DNA of 64,000 nt from Allium sativum (lineage: Eukaryota; Streptophyta; Magnoliopsida; Asparagales; Amaryllidaceae), in the NCBI GenBank assembly GCA_030737875.1, contig CM060918.1:884665903-884729902 (forward strand), given 5' to 3'. Both the position numbers and the translations under genes were made by a program. A model generated the notes under the pieces. The model did no database searches. It was not told the DNA's origin and saw only the letters and a list, made by a program, of their open reading frames with translations. Positions 24,219-35,839 of this stretch are shown here, piece by piece (within the stretch, counting starts at the first letter, position 1; every line of letters begins with the position of its first letter).

Positions 24219-24422
24219 TAACCTCTCACATTAGACTTTGTTGTGGTTACTAGTTAAGCCGGGCGGGTCCGGGTAGCTTTACACCACAACTTGGTCTAAC
24301 CTCGGGTTCGAGCACAACATGACCAACTTCTCACATTGGATCCTATTGTTTGTAGCCACTAGTTAAGCCGGGTGGGTCCGGGTAGATTTATGCTACAAAC
24401 TCAACCCAACCTCGAGTTGGCC
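24219..24422. other. Twin covarying hairpins, family B left LTR
   Basis: Copy 1 (24219-24308): outer AACC/GGTT, TTAGAC/GTCTAA, GTTGTGG/CCACAAC. Copy 2 (24321-24422): CCAAC/GTTGG, TTGG/CCAA, GTTTGTAGC/GCTACAAAC. Both keep loop blocks TCTCACA and CCTCG and the CCGGG-rich apex. The right LTR repeats them at 32302-32390 and 32403-32504. Confidence 0.82.
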
Positions 24423-25463
24423 ACACTCATATTTTCTAAGTGTCATGTCCATTATGTTTCCAAAACATAATTACAAGCTAACATATCACGTCATGTTATA
24501 AAAATCATGTTTATGTCATAATGTTACCCAACCCCAACGTAATACCATCGTTTACATAGTCGCAACAACGCATAAAGGATAGAATAGGGAACTTGGCATA
24601 ATCATGACAAAAAAGTGTTGAAGCCACAAGTTTATCATGGTGGCATATGAAATGTACATATGTTCATATACTTGCATATTGCTTTATTAGGCTTCAAAAG
24701 CATGCATAAAACCAAACTTAGCATATGAGTGATACATGGTGATAATTGACATGTAGAAGTTGCTAGAAGTTCGCATTTAGCCTCACATGCAAGTTATCAT
24801 AAGGGATATGATAACTTTCATGTTGCCAAAATGCAACCTTTAATATAAAGCTTGGAGCTTTATGCTCACAACATCAAGTTTAACTTGCATAACATGATAT
24901 CATGTGTATAATGATCAACCCAAACTTGCATAACATAGCAACATGTGTCATACATCATGATTAAACTAACTTGCATAACATAATGATCAACCAAACTTGC
25001 ATATCATAATGATCAACCAAATTTGCATATCATAATGATCAACCAAACTTGCATATCATAATGATCAACCCCAAACTTTCATCATTCATTTAACTTTAGA
25101 GTTCAATAAAAAGAAAGTAGAAAAGGGCTTACAATGCTATGAAGACACAAATGAATATTTATTATAAAGATTGAGACGAAGCCCTTATGCAATCACCAAA
25201 AGACCCAAATATGAAAGCTCCAAATGAAAACCCTTGAGCCAAATCAATAAAAACCCTTGATTTGAAATAGAAATGTTGCAACTTGACTTGAATGCAAACT
25301 AAGAACACACATACAAGCTTGAAAACACTTGTATGAACTCACAATCTCTCATAAAAATAGACTTAGGAATTTTAGCATGAGAGTGGAGGCCATGAGAGGA
25401 ACAAATTTGACATAGTTTAGTTGTAGGATTGAATAATGGTGATTTAGGCTAGGTTTAGGGGTC

Positions 25464-25472
25464 TTTTTATAG
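25464..25472 (-). promoter_or_regulatory. LTR TATA box (family B, left)
   Basis: The minus strand reads CTATAAAAA followed by GACCCCTAAACC, about 470 bp inside U3. The right LTR, which would drive the full-length RNA, has it at 33521-33529. Confidence 0.62.
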
Positions 25473-25937
25473 AAGATTGGGATAGTATTAGCCATAGGAT
25501 TAACCGTAGATTCAATCAGAGCCATCAAATCCCGTCACTAGCCAACAAAACAGGTCAAAACAGCCAGGATGGTGCACCAGGTTGCCTGGGTCCGACCAGG
25601 CAGGTCGACCCCCAGGTCGACCCTGGGGTCGACTCCCCAGTCGACCTGCCCCCCCCCCAGGTCGACTCCCAGGTCGACCTGGTCTGGGCGGGATTTTTCC
25701 CGCCTACCCCGTATTCTCTGAAATTTGAATCTGTTTTGAATTTGAATTTTTCGTGAAACTTCGCGAGGCCATATCTCGGTCATACGGACTCCGATTTTCG
25801 AAAACTCGGACTCTATTTCGCGTATTTTTCCGAGACGAACGCAATGGCTCAGCCCGTTTCCCTTGATTCAGATTTTACAGTTTAATTCTGCCTTTATTTA
25901 TGTTATAACATGTTATTCAAAAATACGGGTTGTTACA

Positions 25938-25950
25938 TTCTCCCCTCCTT
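25938..25950 (-). other. Polypurine tract of element 4
   Basis: The minus strand reads AAGGAGGGGAGAA, ending at the 3' LTR boundary. A second PPT-like AAGGAGGT lies at about 26138-26150. Confidence 0.88.
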
Positions 25951-26467
25951 AAAGGATTTCGTCCCCGAAATCTCCAAGTTAGGAAGAACGTATCCTACCA
26001 TCCATCATCCATCTACTCAAAACATCATCCACATGCAGTCATTGTCCTTAAAGGATTCTAAATGTTGTATGATCATATGCAAAGGTGTGTGTATATGTAC
26101 TTATCTAATGCGAAAATCCGGCGGTTACTGATACAGTAAACCTCCTTAATGCAAAATATGTTAGTGAAATGAGTCCATATGTATGAAAATTCCTAACATA
26201 ATTTATAATCTCTACATGAGTGCACATAACATTCATCCATATGCAACATCCACGTGATAGCATAACAAGTTTCATCCATGAATAAGTATAAGCACTCATG
26301 CATATGCAACATGAAAGTGTGTGAGCCGATCTTAGTGCCTAATGTGTATCATGCATCCACGAGTATCCTCGTGCAAACACTTGCAACCACTTGCAACCAT
26401 TAAGCATAACATGTTTCAAATACATGTTTCATCCAAAGGGTTTCTACCTAAGGTTCTCATGACATGA

Positions 26468-27082
26468 TTAACGAGATAACAAGATAAACAGGATAAACGC
26501 GGATAAAAAGAAAGATATGCTAATTAGGAAAGAGGTCGAGAATGTACCCTCAAAAAGAAATGGATAAAGCCCACGCATCTTCTCCTCGGTTTCCCAAGTT
26601 GCATCTTCATCGGCTTCACCCCACTGAACTTTCACCAATTTGACTTCTCGATTTCTTAGTTTCTTGATCTCCGTTCCCAAGATACGAATCAGAGCTTTTC
26701 TCAAGGTTGCTTCTTTCTCTACCTCAATGTCTTCAAGAATGCTTGGTTCAACCACCTCAGCGGACTCATGTAGGCACTTTCGGAGATGCGAGACATGAAA
26801 GACATTATGCACTCCGGCTAGCTTCTCGGGCAATTCCATCTAATAGGCCATCCTTCCAACTCTCTCTACGATAGGGAAGGGTCCTACGAACCTTGGTGCC
26901 AGCTTCCCAACTGCTCCAAAACGTACCACATTACGCAAAGGAGAAACCTTCACGGAAACCATGTCTCCCACTTCGAATTCCAAATCTGCCCTTCGCCTGT
27001 CAGCATAGGATTTCTGTCTATCTTGGGCCGCTTTCATCCTTCTTCTCACCAATTCAACTTTCTCAGATGTATCCCGTATCAT
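26468..27082 (-). pseudogene. pol: Element 4 pol: integrase C-terminal region and chromodomain-like tail
   Basis: Wording RRRMKAAQDRQKSYADRRR, VSVKVSPLRNVVRFG and RFVGPFPIVERVG is typical of the DNA-binding part of Ty3/gypsy integrase. A TAG at 26837-26839 breaks the frame just before ELPEKLAGVHNVFHV. The C-terminus has a chromodomain-like segment (EVKLVKVQWG, EDATWETEEKMRGLYPFLF), which in chromoviruses helps direct integration to chromatin marks. The frame then runs on for 27 strongly hydrophobic residues to the stop at 26468, comparable with the tail of element 2. Confidence 0.87.
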
Positions 27083-28578
27083 ATCGGGCCCAAGTATAAG
27101 TCTATCTGTTGTCTCCCACCAACAAGATGGTGACCTACACGGCTCCCATACAAAGCTTCAAATGGTGCCATCCCTATGCTGGCTTGATAACTATTATTAT
27201 AAACAAACCCTACAAGAGGAAGGTGGTCTTCCCAAGTACCACCAAAGTCGAGAACACAAAGCCTCAAGAGATCTTCTAGCACTCTATTCACCCTTTCGGT
27301 TTGGCCATCCGTCTGGGGGTGATAGGCTGTACTCAGATTCAATCGTGTACCCATCGCTTCTTGCAAACTATTCCAGAACTGCCTAGTGAAAATCGGGTCA
27401 CGATCGCTAACTATGCTAGAAGGAACTCCATGCAACCGCACTATCTCTCGAAGATAAATAGATGCCAGCCCTGATGCGGTCCTCTTGCTCTTTACTGGGA
27501 TGAAGTGGGCACTATTCGTAAGTCTGGCAACTATAACCCATATGCTTGTGTTCCCTCTCCTTGACCTAGGCAATCCATCCACAAAATCCATAGAAATACT
27601 TTCCCACTTCCATTGCGGGACCTCCAATGGATGTAATAGCCCACCTGGTTTCTTCGACTCGGCTTTCACTTGTTGGCATACCATGCACCTTGAAACATAC
27701 TCTGCTACGTCCTTCTTCATTCCATCCCAAAAGAAAATGCGCTTCATATCCCTATACATCTTGTCTCCTCCCGGATGTATAGTCATCTTCGAGTGATGCG
27801 ATTCTTCAAGAACTCTATAGACTAAATCTCCCACTCGAGGAACACATAATCTCCCATCACGCCTTAGCCATCCTTTATCATCAATAGTATATCTGGCAAG
27901 GTGACTAGACGTCTCACCACGAATCAACTTGTCCATAACTTCGACTATCTGTGGATCTTCCTTCTGTGAAGCCCCAACTTGATCAAGAAGTGTGGGTCTA
28001 AGCTCAAGGGATGCTAATGAACCCGTCATCGACTCAACAGCCGTCGTGAAATCAAAGGTTGCCAAGAATTCCAAGTTCTTCATCTCAATGAACAAGGGGC
28101 TCAAAGTCAATCTCCTTCTGCTTAGTGCATCCGCCACAACTTTACCCTTGCCAGGGGTATAAGCTATCTTGAAGTCGTAAGATGCCAAGAATTCCATCCA
28201 CCTTTGCTGCCTTAGATTCAGATCTTTTTGCGAGAAGAGGTATTTGAGTGACTTGTGATCCGTATACAACTCAAACCTTTTGCCTAGAAGATAGTGGCGC
28301 CAGGATTTGAGTGCAAAGACGATCGCTGCTAACTCCAAATCATGAGTGGGATAGTTCTTCTCATGAACTTTAAGTTGCCTACCCCCGTAATATATCACTC
28401 TTCCCTCTTGCATCAGAACAGCTCCTAACCCCGTGCCACATGCATCTGTGTACACGGTAAACATCTTACCACTATCGGGTAATGCCAAAACTGGAGCTGA
28501 GTTAAGGGCTCTTTTGAGCTTTTGAAAAGCAAGCTCACACTCCAAGTCCCATGCAAAAACTAATTTCTTCTTCGTCAA
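27079..28578 (-). pseudogene. pol: Element 4 pol: RNase H and integrase core
   Basis: A 499-residue open stretch. RNase [47 protein letters not shown]. Integrase zinc finger: HHSKMTIHPGG and CMVCQQ (HHCC complete). Catalytic residues are all present: D in MDFVDGLP, D in SDRDP, E in ERVNRVLEDL. A one-base deletion near 28605 separates it from RT and another near 27140 (CRPCRSP region garbled to GSRVGHHL) separates it from the C-terminal part. This is the best preserved integrase in the window. Confidence 0.9.
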
Positions 28579-30413
28579 CTTAGTAAGAGGGGCCGAAATC
28601 TTACGAAGTCCCTGATGAACTTCCTATAGTAGCCCGCCAGACCGAGAAAGCTTCTTACTTTGGTCGCATTCCTAGGAGTCTTCCAGTCTTGAACCACAAC
28701 CACTTTCGCGGGATCCACCACTATGCCTTGTTTGGAAACTATATGTCCAAGAAACCGAACTTCCCTTCTCCAGAAATGACATTTGGAGAACTTGGCTTTC
28801 AACTGATGCGCTCTAAGCGTATCCATCACTTCCTTGAGATGCCTAGCATGCTCTTCCTCATCCTTTGAGAAGATCAGAATATCATCCACGAAGACAACAA
28901 CAAACTTGTTGAGGAACTCCCTGAACACCCTACTCATCAAGTCTACGAAGTAGGCGGGTGCATTAGTCAATCCGAATGGCATGACAAGCCATTCAAAGAA
29001 TCCATCCGGAGTCCTAAACGCAGTTTTATCAATGCTATCCTCAGCTACCCTAAGCTGATAGAATCCGGTGGCTAGATCGAGCTGAGAGAAAACAGAAGCA
29101 CCAACCAGCTGATCAAAGAGATCATCAATCCTCGGTAAAGGGTGCCTATTCTTCTTTGTCAGTTTATTCAACTCTCGATAATCAACACATAGACGAAGCG
29201 AACCATCCGCCTTAGTAGCGAATACCACCGGAGCACCCCATTCAAAAATGCTTCGTCTAATAAAATTCTTTTCAAGCAACTCCTTGATTTGCTTACTGAA
29301 CTCCCTTCTTTCACGTAGGGCCATGTGCCTAACAGGCAATGATACAGGCTTGGCATTATCGACTAGATAAATGCGGAAATCTATCTCTCGTTTAGGGGGT
29401 AACCCCTTAACTTCTTCAGAGACATCGGGATAGTCTCGGACCACCCTTACAGATTGCAGATCATTGATGGACGAGTCGAGAGATTCAAGATAACATAACA
29501 TGACGGGACCTCTAGGGTTACAAGAAATTTCTAGGGTATTACCGAGGCGAGTCATGAGCCTCACCACCCTATGTTCACAATCGAGAATGACTCCATAACT
29601 GGACAACCAATCCATGCCCAAGATCAACCCATATCTCGTGAACCCGAGAACATAAGCATTACACGTGAATTCTACGGTCAAGATAGAAATCATCAAATCC
29701 ACACAAATCATAGATAGATGGGCGGAACCCCCAATTGGATTTGAAACACAAACGGGATCCTCAACTATGCTAGTACTTAGGTGCAAACTTTCAACAATGT
29801 CAGAAGTGATAAAACTATGCGATGCGCCAGAATCAAATAAGGTGCGAACAGGATAATCAGAAATATAAACAAGACTTTCTACAGAAATACTACCTCGATC
29901 CTGAACTGGAGCAACATTGAGAGAATGCACTTGCCCTCCAGAATGTCCTGCACGCTGATTCTGCCCTTGCTTCTTGGGGCAATCCTTGCTAAAGAGTCCG
30001 GTCTCTCCACAATGAAAGCATTCGCCCGACTTCCTCTTCCTCTTCTTACAGTCTTTAGCTATGTGCCCAACATTCCCACAGTAGTGGCATTTCCTCGGAT
30101 CCTTCGCCTTGGCCTTGTTGCCCTTGTTGTTCTTGTTGTTTTTGTTGTTCTGATTGCTCTGATTTCCTCCCCACTTGGAGTCTGTCTTCTTGGCTTGAGT
30201 CTCATTAGCCTTGACTTCCTTCTTGGCATTCTTATCGTCTCCTTGAAGCAATGCCATGTCTACTAGTCCTTCAAAAGTGGCCCCCATAGGTATATGAGAT
30301 AGGGCTAAACCTTGTAATGGCTCATTCAACCCTCGTGCAAAGCGTAAAGCCTTCTTTTGGGGAGTATTAACCATGTCCAAACTGAATCGGGCGAGCTTGT
30401 TAAACTCATTCAC
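28575..30413 (-). pseudogene. gag-pol: Element 4 gag C-terminus, protease and reverse transcriptase
   Basis: A 612-residue open stretch in one frame, so gag and pol form a single polyprotein without a programmed frameshift. Zinc knuckles: [14 protein letters not shown] (intact) and [14 protein letters not shown], whose histidine is leucine. Protease [10 protein letters not shown] is intact. RT has [47 protein letters not shown] and an intact FVDD box at 28881-28892. The stretch ends in a frameshift after the [11 protein letters not shown] motif. The upstream stop (TAG at 30417-30419) stands where related copies have GAG. Confidence 0.92.
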
Positions 30414-30416
30414 ATA

Positions 30417-30893
30417 CTACCTTACTGTCATGTCCCCTTGCTTCAAAGATATAAACTTCTCCAATTGCAAATTCGCCTCAGCTGATGATAGAAACTTAAG
30501 CCCAAATCTTGTCCTAAAGTCGGCCCAAGTCTCTATAGGCCTCGTAGCATTGGTGACCTCCCACCAATAAGCAGCTTCTTCTTTCAATAACCATGCTGCC
30601 AATAGAACCCTTCTATGATCTTGCACATCAAAGATGGCGAAGAGATCCTCAGTTTCTTTCAACCAATTTCTTGCCTCCACAAAAGTCTTCGTCCCAATAA
30701 AGTTCTTGCCACCCATCGCCTTAAAGTCTTTGAAAATCTTAGCGAAATCTGCTTGCGGATTCTGAGGAGGAGGAGGAGGAACCTCAGTTTTATTGGGGGT
30801 ATTTGCTGGGCCCACATTGTTGGCCCCAGCTTCCAAGTATCTCCGGAACCATCCGGGAATGGTCACTCCCTCGGGAAGGTTAAGATCGGCCAT
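30417..30893 (-). pseudogene. gag: Element 4 gag N-terminal part
   Basis: 158 codons from ATG at 30893 (LNLPEGVTIPGWFRRYLEAG), then a proline run (plus-strand GGAGGAGGAGG), FKAMGGKNFIGTKTFVEARN and WWEVTNATRPIETWADFR. It lies in the same frame as the next stretch and is cut only by TAG. The start is supported by position about 175 bp after the PBS, the same as in A2 and element 2. Confidence 0.9.
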
Positions 30894-31068
30894 ACTGAAA
30901 AAGGAAAAAGATAGATTCAGAACGAAGAAACGAAGGATAGTGCTATGGCTTTTGGGGAATAGCCTTTTTAAAATAACTAGACTTTTCTTGGAAAATACTT
31001 AGTTGGTTTTGAAAATAGTATTTCAAAAGGTAAGTTTTAAAAACACTTTTGCTCAAACCTTGTAAACC

Positions 31069-31082
31069 TGGCTCTGATACCA
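31069..31082 (-). other. Primer-binding site of element 4
   Basis: The minus strand reads TGGTATCAGAGCCA, a full 14-base match to the 3' end of plant initiator methionine tRNA, two bases inside the LTR at 31085. Confidence 0.95.
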
Positions 31083-31084
31083 AA

Positions 31085-33997
31085 TGTAACACCCCACCTC
31101 CGCCAGGGTAACTCATGCAAGCACACTGGCTTTGGAGGGGCGTTAAACAAGGTAAACATGCATGCATATATCACAAGACAGAACATATAAGTAAAACAGA
31201 GTAGTAAAGCAGCGGATAAAACTTGCATTTCCAAAACCATAGTTAAGTTACAACAAAGTACTTAGTCATTATTTTCCAACAAACAAAGTCTAGAGAAAAG
31301 CATAAACTGAAAAACTGAAATACATAAAGTACTATCCCCAAAGTGAAGTGATAAACCATAGCTAGCTCAATGTCCAAAACCGTACATGAGCAAATCCAGT
31401 AAGCAAGCTGTAAAGATCCAAGCTAAGCTCCAATGTTCCCACCCTGAGGACCTGAGGGGGGGGGGGGAACGGAAGAAAAGAGGCGAAAGAAAACAGGTCA
31501 GTCAAAAAGACTGGTAAGCCCTACTACTATCTGTCCATGAACTAGTAAAGTTAACTGGCATGACAAGCTGAGATGAACATAAGGATAACAACATACTGGC
31601 ATGATGATTAACTAACAAGATAGATAAAGGTGTCATCGCATAATCAAGGTTAAGTTTTGCACCACGGGTGTACTAGCATAACATGTCAAACAAGAATTGA
31701 TCCCGTGGCCCAAGCTTGGCCCAACATCATGAGATGACCTAAATCAAGGTCCAACTACACGGTCTAGTTGATCGGCTCCCTATAAGCCTAACTCGTCAAG
31801 TGTCGGTGTCATACGGCCCAAACATGCAATGTAGTTAAACTGCGCTAGGTCCACCCTAGGGTGTATCAAGTCCTAGGGTGTCAACCTCGGACACCAATCA
31901 AGTATGCACAGTCTAGATCTACTGGTACCCGTGCCTGATTCTCCAACTCCAGACTATGTGCACGACCATAGTCCGCCTGGACCTACATCGGCGTACCTAC
32001 TCAGCCGTCGTTTTGGTCGCTTACATGTCAGCCCAGTAATCGTGCCCCACCCTAGCCTATTCCTAGGGTCTTATGATACTATCAAGAGGGTTACTGCTGA
32101 AAAGGACCACGCAACTAGGGTTTCCTTAACGGGTTAAATGTGGTTAACCCGATCCAAACGTGGATTAAATTGGTTAAGTGTACCCAAGATTCATGACTTA
32201 ACCCCGATTAACCCATCAAGCCCAAATTGATTAAGTATTAAGTGGACCATGACTTAACCCTAATCAGGAGGCATTATTAATTAATTAACTTAATGTGCAT
32301 TAACCTCTCACATTAGACTTTGTTGTGATTACTAGTTAAGCCGGGCGGGTCCGGGTAGCTTTACACCACAACTTGGTCTAACCTCGGGTTCGAGCACAAC
32401 ATGACCAACTTCTCACATTGGATCCTATTGCTTGTAGCCACTAGTTAAGCCGGGCGGGTCCGGGTAGATTTATGCTACAAACTCAACCCAACCTCGAGTT
32501 GGCCACACTCATATTTTCTAAGTGTCATGTCCATTATGTTTCCAAAACATAATTACAAGCTAACATATCACGTATTGTTATAAAAATCATGTTTATGTCA
32601 TTATGTTACCCAACCCCAACGTAATCCCATCGTTTACATATTCGCAACAACGCATAAAGGATAGAATAGGGAACTTGGCATAATCATGACAAAAAAGTGT
32701 TGAAGCCACAAGTTTATCATGGTGGCATATGAAATGTACATATGTTCATATACTTGCATATTGCATTATTAGGCTTCAAAAGCATGCATAAAACCAAACT
32801 TAGCATATGAGTGATACATGGTGATAATTGACATGTAGAAGTTGCTAGAAGTTCGCATTTAGCCTCACATGCAAGTTATCATAAGGGATATGATAACTTT
32901 CATGTTGCCAAAATGCAACCTTTAATATAAAGCTTGGAGCTTTATGCTCACAACATCAAGTTTAACTTGCATAACATGATATCATGTGTATAATGATCAA
33001 CCCAAACTTGCATAACATAGCAACATGTGTCATACATCATGATTAAACCAACTTGCATAACATAATGATCAACCAAACTTGCATATCATAATGATCAACC
33101 AAACTTGCATATCATAATGATCAACCCCAAACCTGCATCATTCATTTAACTTTAGAGTTCAATAAAAAGAAAGTAGAAAAGGGCTTACAATGCTATGAAG
33201 ACACAAATGAATATTTATTATAAAGATTGAGACGAAGCCCTTATGCAATCACCAAAAAGACCCAAATATGAAAGCTCCAACTGAAAACCCTTGAGACAAA
33301 TCAATAAAAACCCTTGCTTTGAAATTGAAATGTTGCAACTTGACTTGAATGCAAACTAAGAACACTCATACAAGCTTGAAAACACTTGTACGAACTCACA
33401 ATCTCTCATAGAAATAGACTTAGGAATTTTAGCATGAGAGTGGAGGCCATGAGAGGAACAAATTTGACATAGTTTGGTTGTAGGATTGAATAATGGTGAT
33501 TTAGGCTAGGTTTAGGGGTCTTTTTATAGAAGATTAGGATAGTATTAGCCATAGGATTAACCCTAGATTCAATCAGAGCCATCAAATCCCGTCACTAGCC
33601 AACAAAACAGGTCAAAACAGCCAGGATAGTGCACCAGGTTGCCTGGGTCCGACCAGGCAGGTCGACCCTGGGGTCGACTCCCCAGTCGACCTGCCCCCCC
33701 CCCCCCAGGTCGACTCCAAGGTCGACCCCCAGGTCGACCTGGTCTGGGCGGGATTTTTCCCGCCTACCCCGAATTCTCTGAAATTTGAATCTGTTTCGAA
33801 TTTGAATTTTTCGTGAAACTTCGCGAGGCCATATCTCGGTCATACGGACTCCGATTTTCGAAAACTCGGACTCTATTTCGCGTATTTTTCCGAGACGAAC
33901 GCAATGGCACAGCCCATTTCCCTTGATTCAGATTTTACAGTTTAATTCTGCCTTGATTTATGTTATAACATGTTATTCAAAAATACGGGTTGTTACA
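31085..33997 (-). repeat. Element 4 right LTR (5' LTR)
   Basis: 2913 bp, near-identical to 23005-25937. Differences include a 12-G run (31456-31467) instead of 10, one 26-bp unit fewer near 33044-33128, and shuffled GGTCGACC units with a longer C run at about 33693-33706. Hairpin CACCCTAGG/CCTAGGGTG lies at 31852-31880, twin hairpins at 32302-32504 and TATA at 33521-33529. Confidence 0.95.
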
Positions 33998-35832
33998 GGC
34001 GGGTCCGGGCAGTCTTATACCGCAAACGAGTTTAACCTCGTGTCTTTACAATTTTTATGCATTTAATTTATGCCTTCGACCTCTCACATTAGACTACCGT
34101 TTGTGGTTGCTGGATTTTCCAGGCGGGTCCGGGCAGCCTTATACCACAAACGAGTCTAACCTCGTGTCTTAGGTGATTATTATTACACATCATTATTTCA
34201 CCCCAATATGAATTAATTATACCGATTCAAATTGTCAGTAATTTCCAAATTAATCTATTTCCATAATTGTCACCTAAATTATGTCCATACTTTTCAGGTA
34301 TATAAATTATACCAATTAGTGTCTCAAATTAATTATATGCCTTCAAAGCCATTTTATGCCAATTCACAATATGTATATTTAATGTTTTCCCATTGTCCCC
34401 ACGCCGCTCGTACGTTTAATATGAAATATGTTAGACTCGCAAATAGTCTAACTCATAAAAGAAAAGAAACATCACAAGTTGCATAACACATAAAATAGAT
34501 CTAATTTGCGGATAAGAATTATAACATAAGTTTGCATAGCCAATAAATTGCATAGGCAATGGACATATAGAACATAAATTTGCATAAACTACCATGGATC
34601 TAAATATAGATCTAAACATGAAATTGTGAACTTGCATATATGAATATGGGTTTTACCTAAACTTGCATATGTGAATATGGTTTTCACCTAAACTTGCATA
34701 TGTGAAAATAGTTTTCACCTAAACTTGCATATGGATTCCTACAAACATGCATATGGATTTAAACATGTGAACTAACATCACATGTTTTACATATAAACTA
34801 GCATATGTATATACTTGATTCACATATACACTTTTGTATAATTCGCGTACAGACTTGTATAAGATTCACATACAAACTAGCATATGTAAAAACAGACTTG
34901 CATAAGATACACATACAAACTAGCATATGATTTACATCCCAAACTTGCATATAAACTGATGTCATAATATGAATCAAGTTAAACATATATGATTGGACAT
35001 ATGAAATAGATCTACCAGCATAAGTTAACAAAACTGTCATATGTTCACCAACAGATGATAACAAAGTTAAGTAACATCATATGATTCAACATACATGTTC
35101 TCATAATCCGAATTATAATTCATCATAATTAATTTATTAATTAATTTGTGAAAGAAATTGTACTCATTAAGATGGATTAGAGAAGAGAACAATTCGTTCG
35201 TCATTTGTATTAGAATTCTGACTTGTAATTCCTAATCTTTAGGAAGAAGAACTATTCTAGCAGCAGCATGAAGGCTAAGTGATTGACTTAGTTTAGGTTT
35301 AGAGCTTGAGTCTATGCGTGCTTATATAGAAGTATAAATCAATATAAGCCGTTAGATTATCATAGGAGAAATCACAACCATCCAGACTAGATAGTGTTAT
35401 CCAGAATTGCCACCTATGCCCTAGTGACTCAGCAACAAGTCAGAAAATACTCAGCAACAAGTCAAGATCGTCACAGTTCAGATTTGCCCGGGGGGTAGGT
35501 AGACCCCCAGGTCGACCTGCATAGGGGAGGTCGACCCCCTGATCGACCCCCTGGTCGACCTGGCCTGGGGCGGGAGAAATCCCGCCCAGCCCGCTTCCTC
35601 GTTTGAATTTTGAATTTTAGTCTGAACTGTTTTTAATTTATTTAATTTTCTGAAACTTCTGAGGGCCATAACTTACTCATACGAAGTCCGATTTACAAAA
35701 ATTTGGACTCTATTCCAAGCCGAATTTCGAGACGAACGCAATGGAATAACCCATTTCCCTTAATTCTTCTCCTAAAAAAATAAGTGTTCTTAAAATTGTT
35801 AATTTTAATATTTAAAATTATGGGGTGTTACA
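33998..35832 (-). repeat. A2 right LTR, second part
   Basis: Resumes the A-type LTR after element 4 (first five bases are the duplicated GGCGG) and ends GGGGTGTTACA at 35832. It contains the end of the first twin hairpin (to 34046), the second at 34078-34170, an ACTTGCATA array at 34490-34960, TATA at 35321-35329, a GTCGAC cluster at 35510-35565 and GGCGGGAGAAATCCCGCC near 35568-35586. Both parts together give an LTR of about 3.13 kb. Confidence 0.92.
34078..34170. other. Second twin hairpin, A-type LTR right
   Basis: TTAGACT/AGTCTAA and GTTTGTGG/CCACAAAC stems. Its partner, GTTTGCGG/CCGCAAAC, is the hairpin split by element 4 (22954-23004 and 34003-34046): the T-to-C in one arm is matched by A-to-G in the other. 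Confidence 0.8.
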
Positions 35833-35839
35833 GAAGACA

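Larger units (their letters stand above)
23005..25937 (-). repeat. Element 4 left LTR (3' LTR)
   Basis: 2933 bp; ends TGTAACACCCC / ACGGGTTGTTACA. Landmarks: G run at 23376-23385; a 9-bp-stem hairpin CACCCTAGG/CCTAGGGTG at 23773-23801; twin hairpins 24219-24422; tandem 26-bp units (ACTTGCATATCATAATGATC core) at about 24965-25070, one more than in the right LTR; TATA box at 25464-25472; GTCGAC palindrome cluster at 25600-25690; GGCGGGATTTTTCCCGCC hairpin at about 25686-25705; conserved block CGAGACGAACGCAATGGC at about 25830. Confidence 0.95.
23005..33997 (-). mobile_element. Element 4: near-complete chromovirus, family B
   Basis: A 10,993-bp minus-strand Tekay/Del-like element: LTRs 23005-25937 and 31085-33997, PPT, gag-pol from 30893 to 26468, a perfect 14-base tRNA-iMet PBS, and target duplication GGCGG. 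The two LTRs differ by scattered single bases, one 26-bp repeat unit and rearranged GTCGAC units, so this is one of the youngest insertions. Even so, gag-pol has four visible lesions: a stop in gag, two one-base deletions in pol and one stop before the C-terminus. Confidence 0.95.

Noticed and set aside
24965..25070. CRISPR-like direct repeats in the family B LTR
   Set aside because: The 26-bp units are head-to-tail without unique spacers and lie in a plant LTR.
27162..27386. Plus-strand open frames lying over the pol regions (also 8588-9022, 17994-18257, 28575-30266 area)
   Set aside because: They are mirror frames of conserved minus-strand pol and gag; their wording has no family likeness and the conserved motifs are all on the other strand.
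31069..31082. tRNA gene at the PBS positions
   Set aside because: Only the 13-14 bases complementary to the 3' end of iMet tRNA are present; no cloverleaf.
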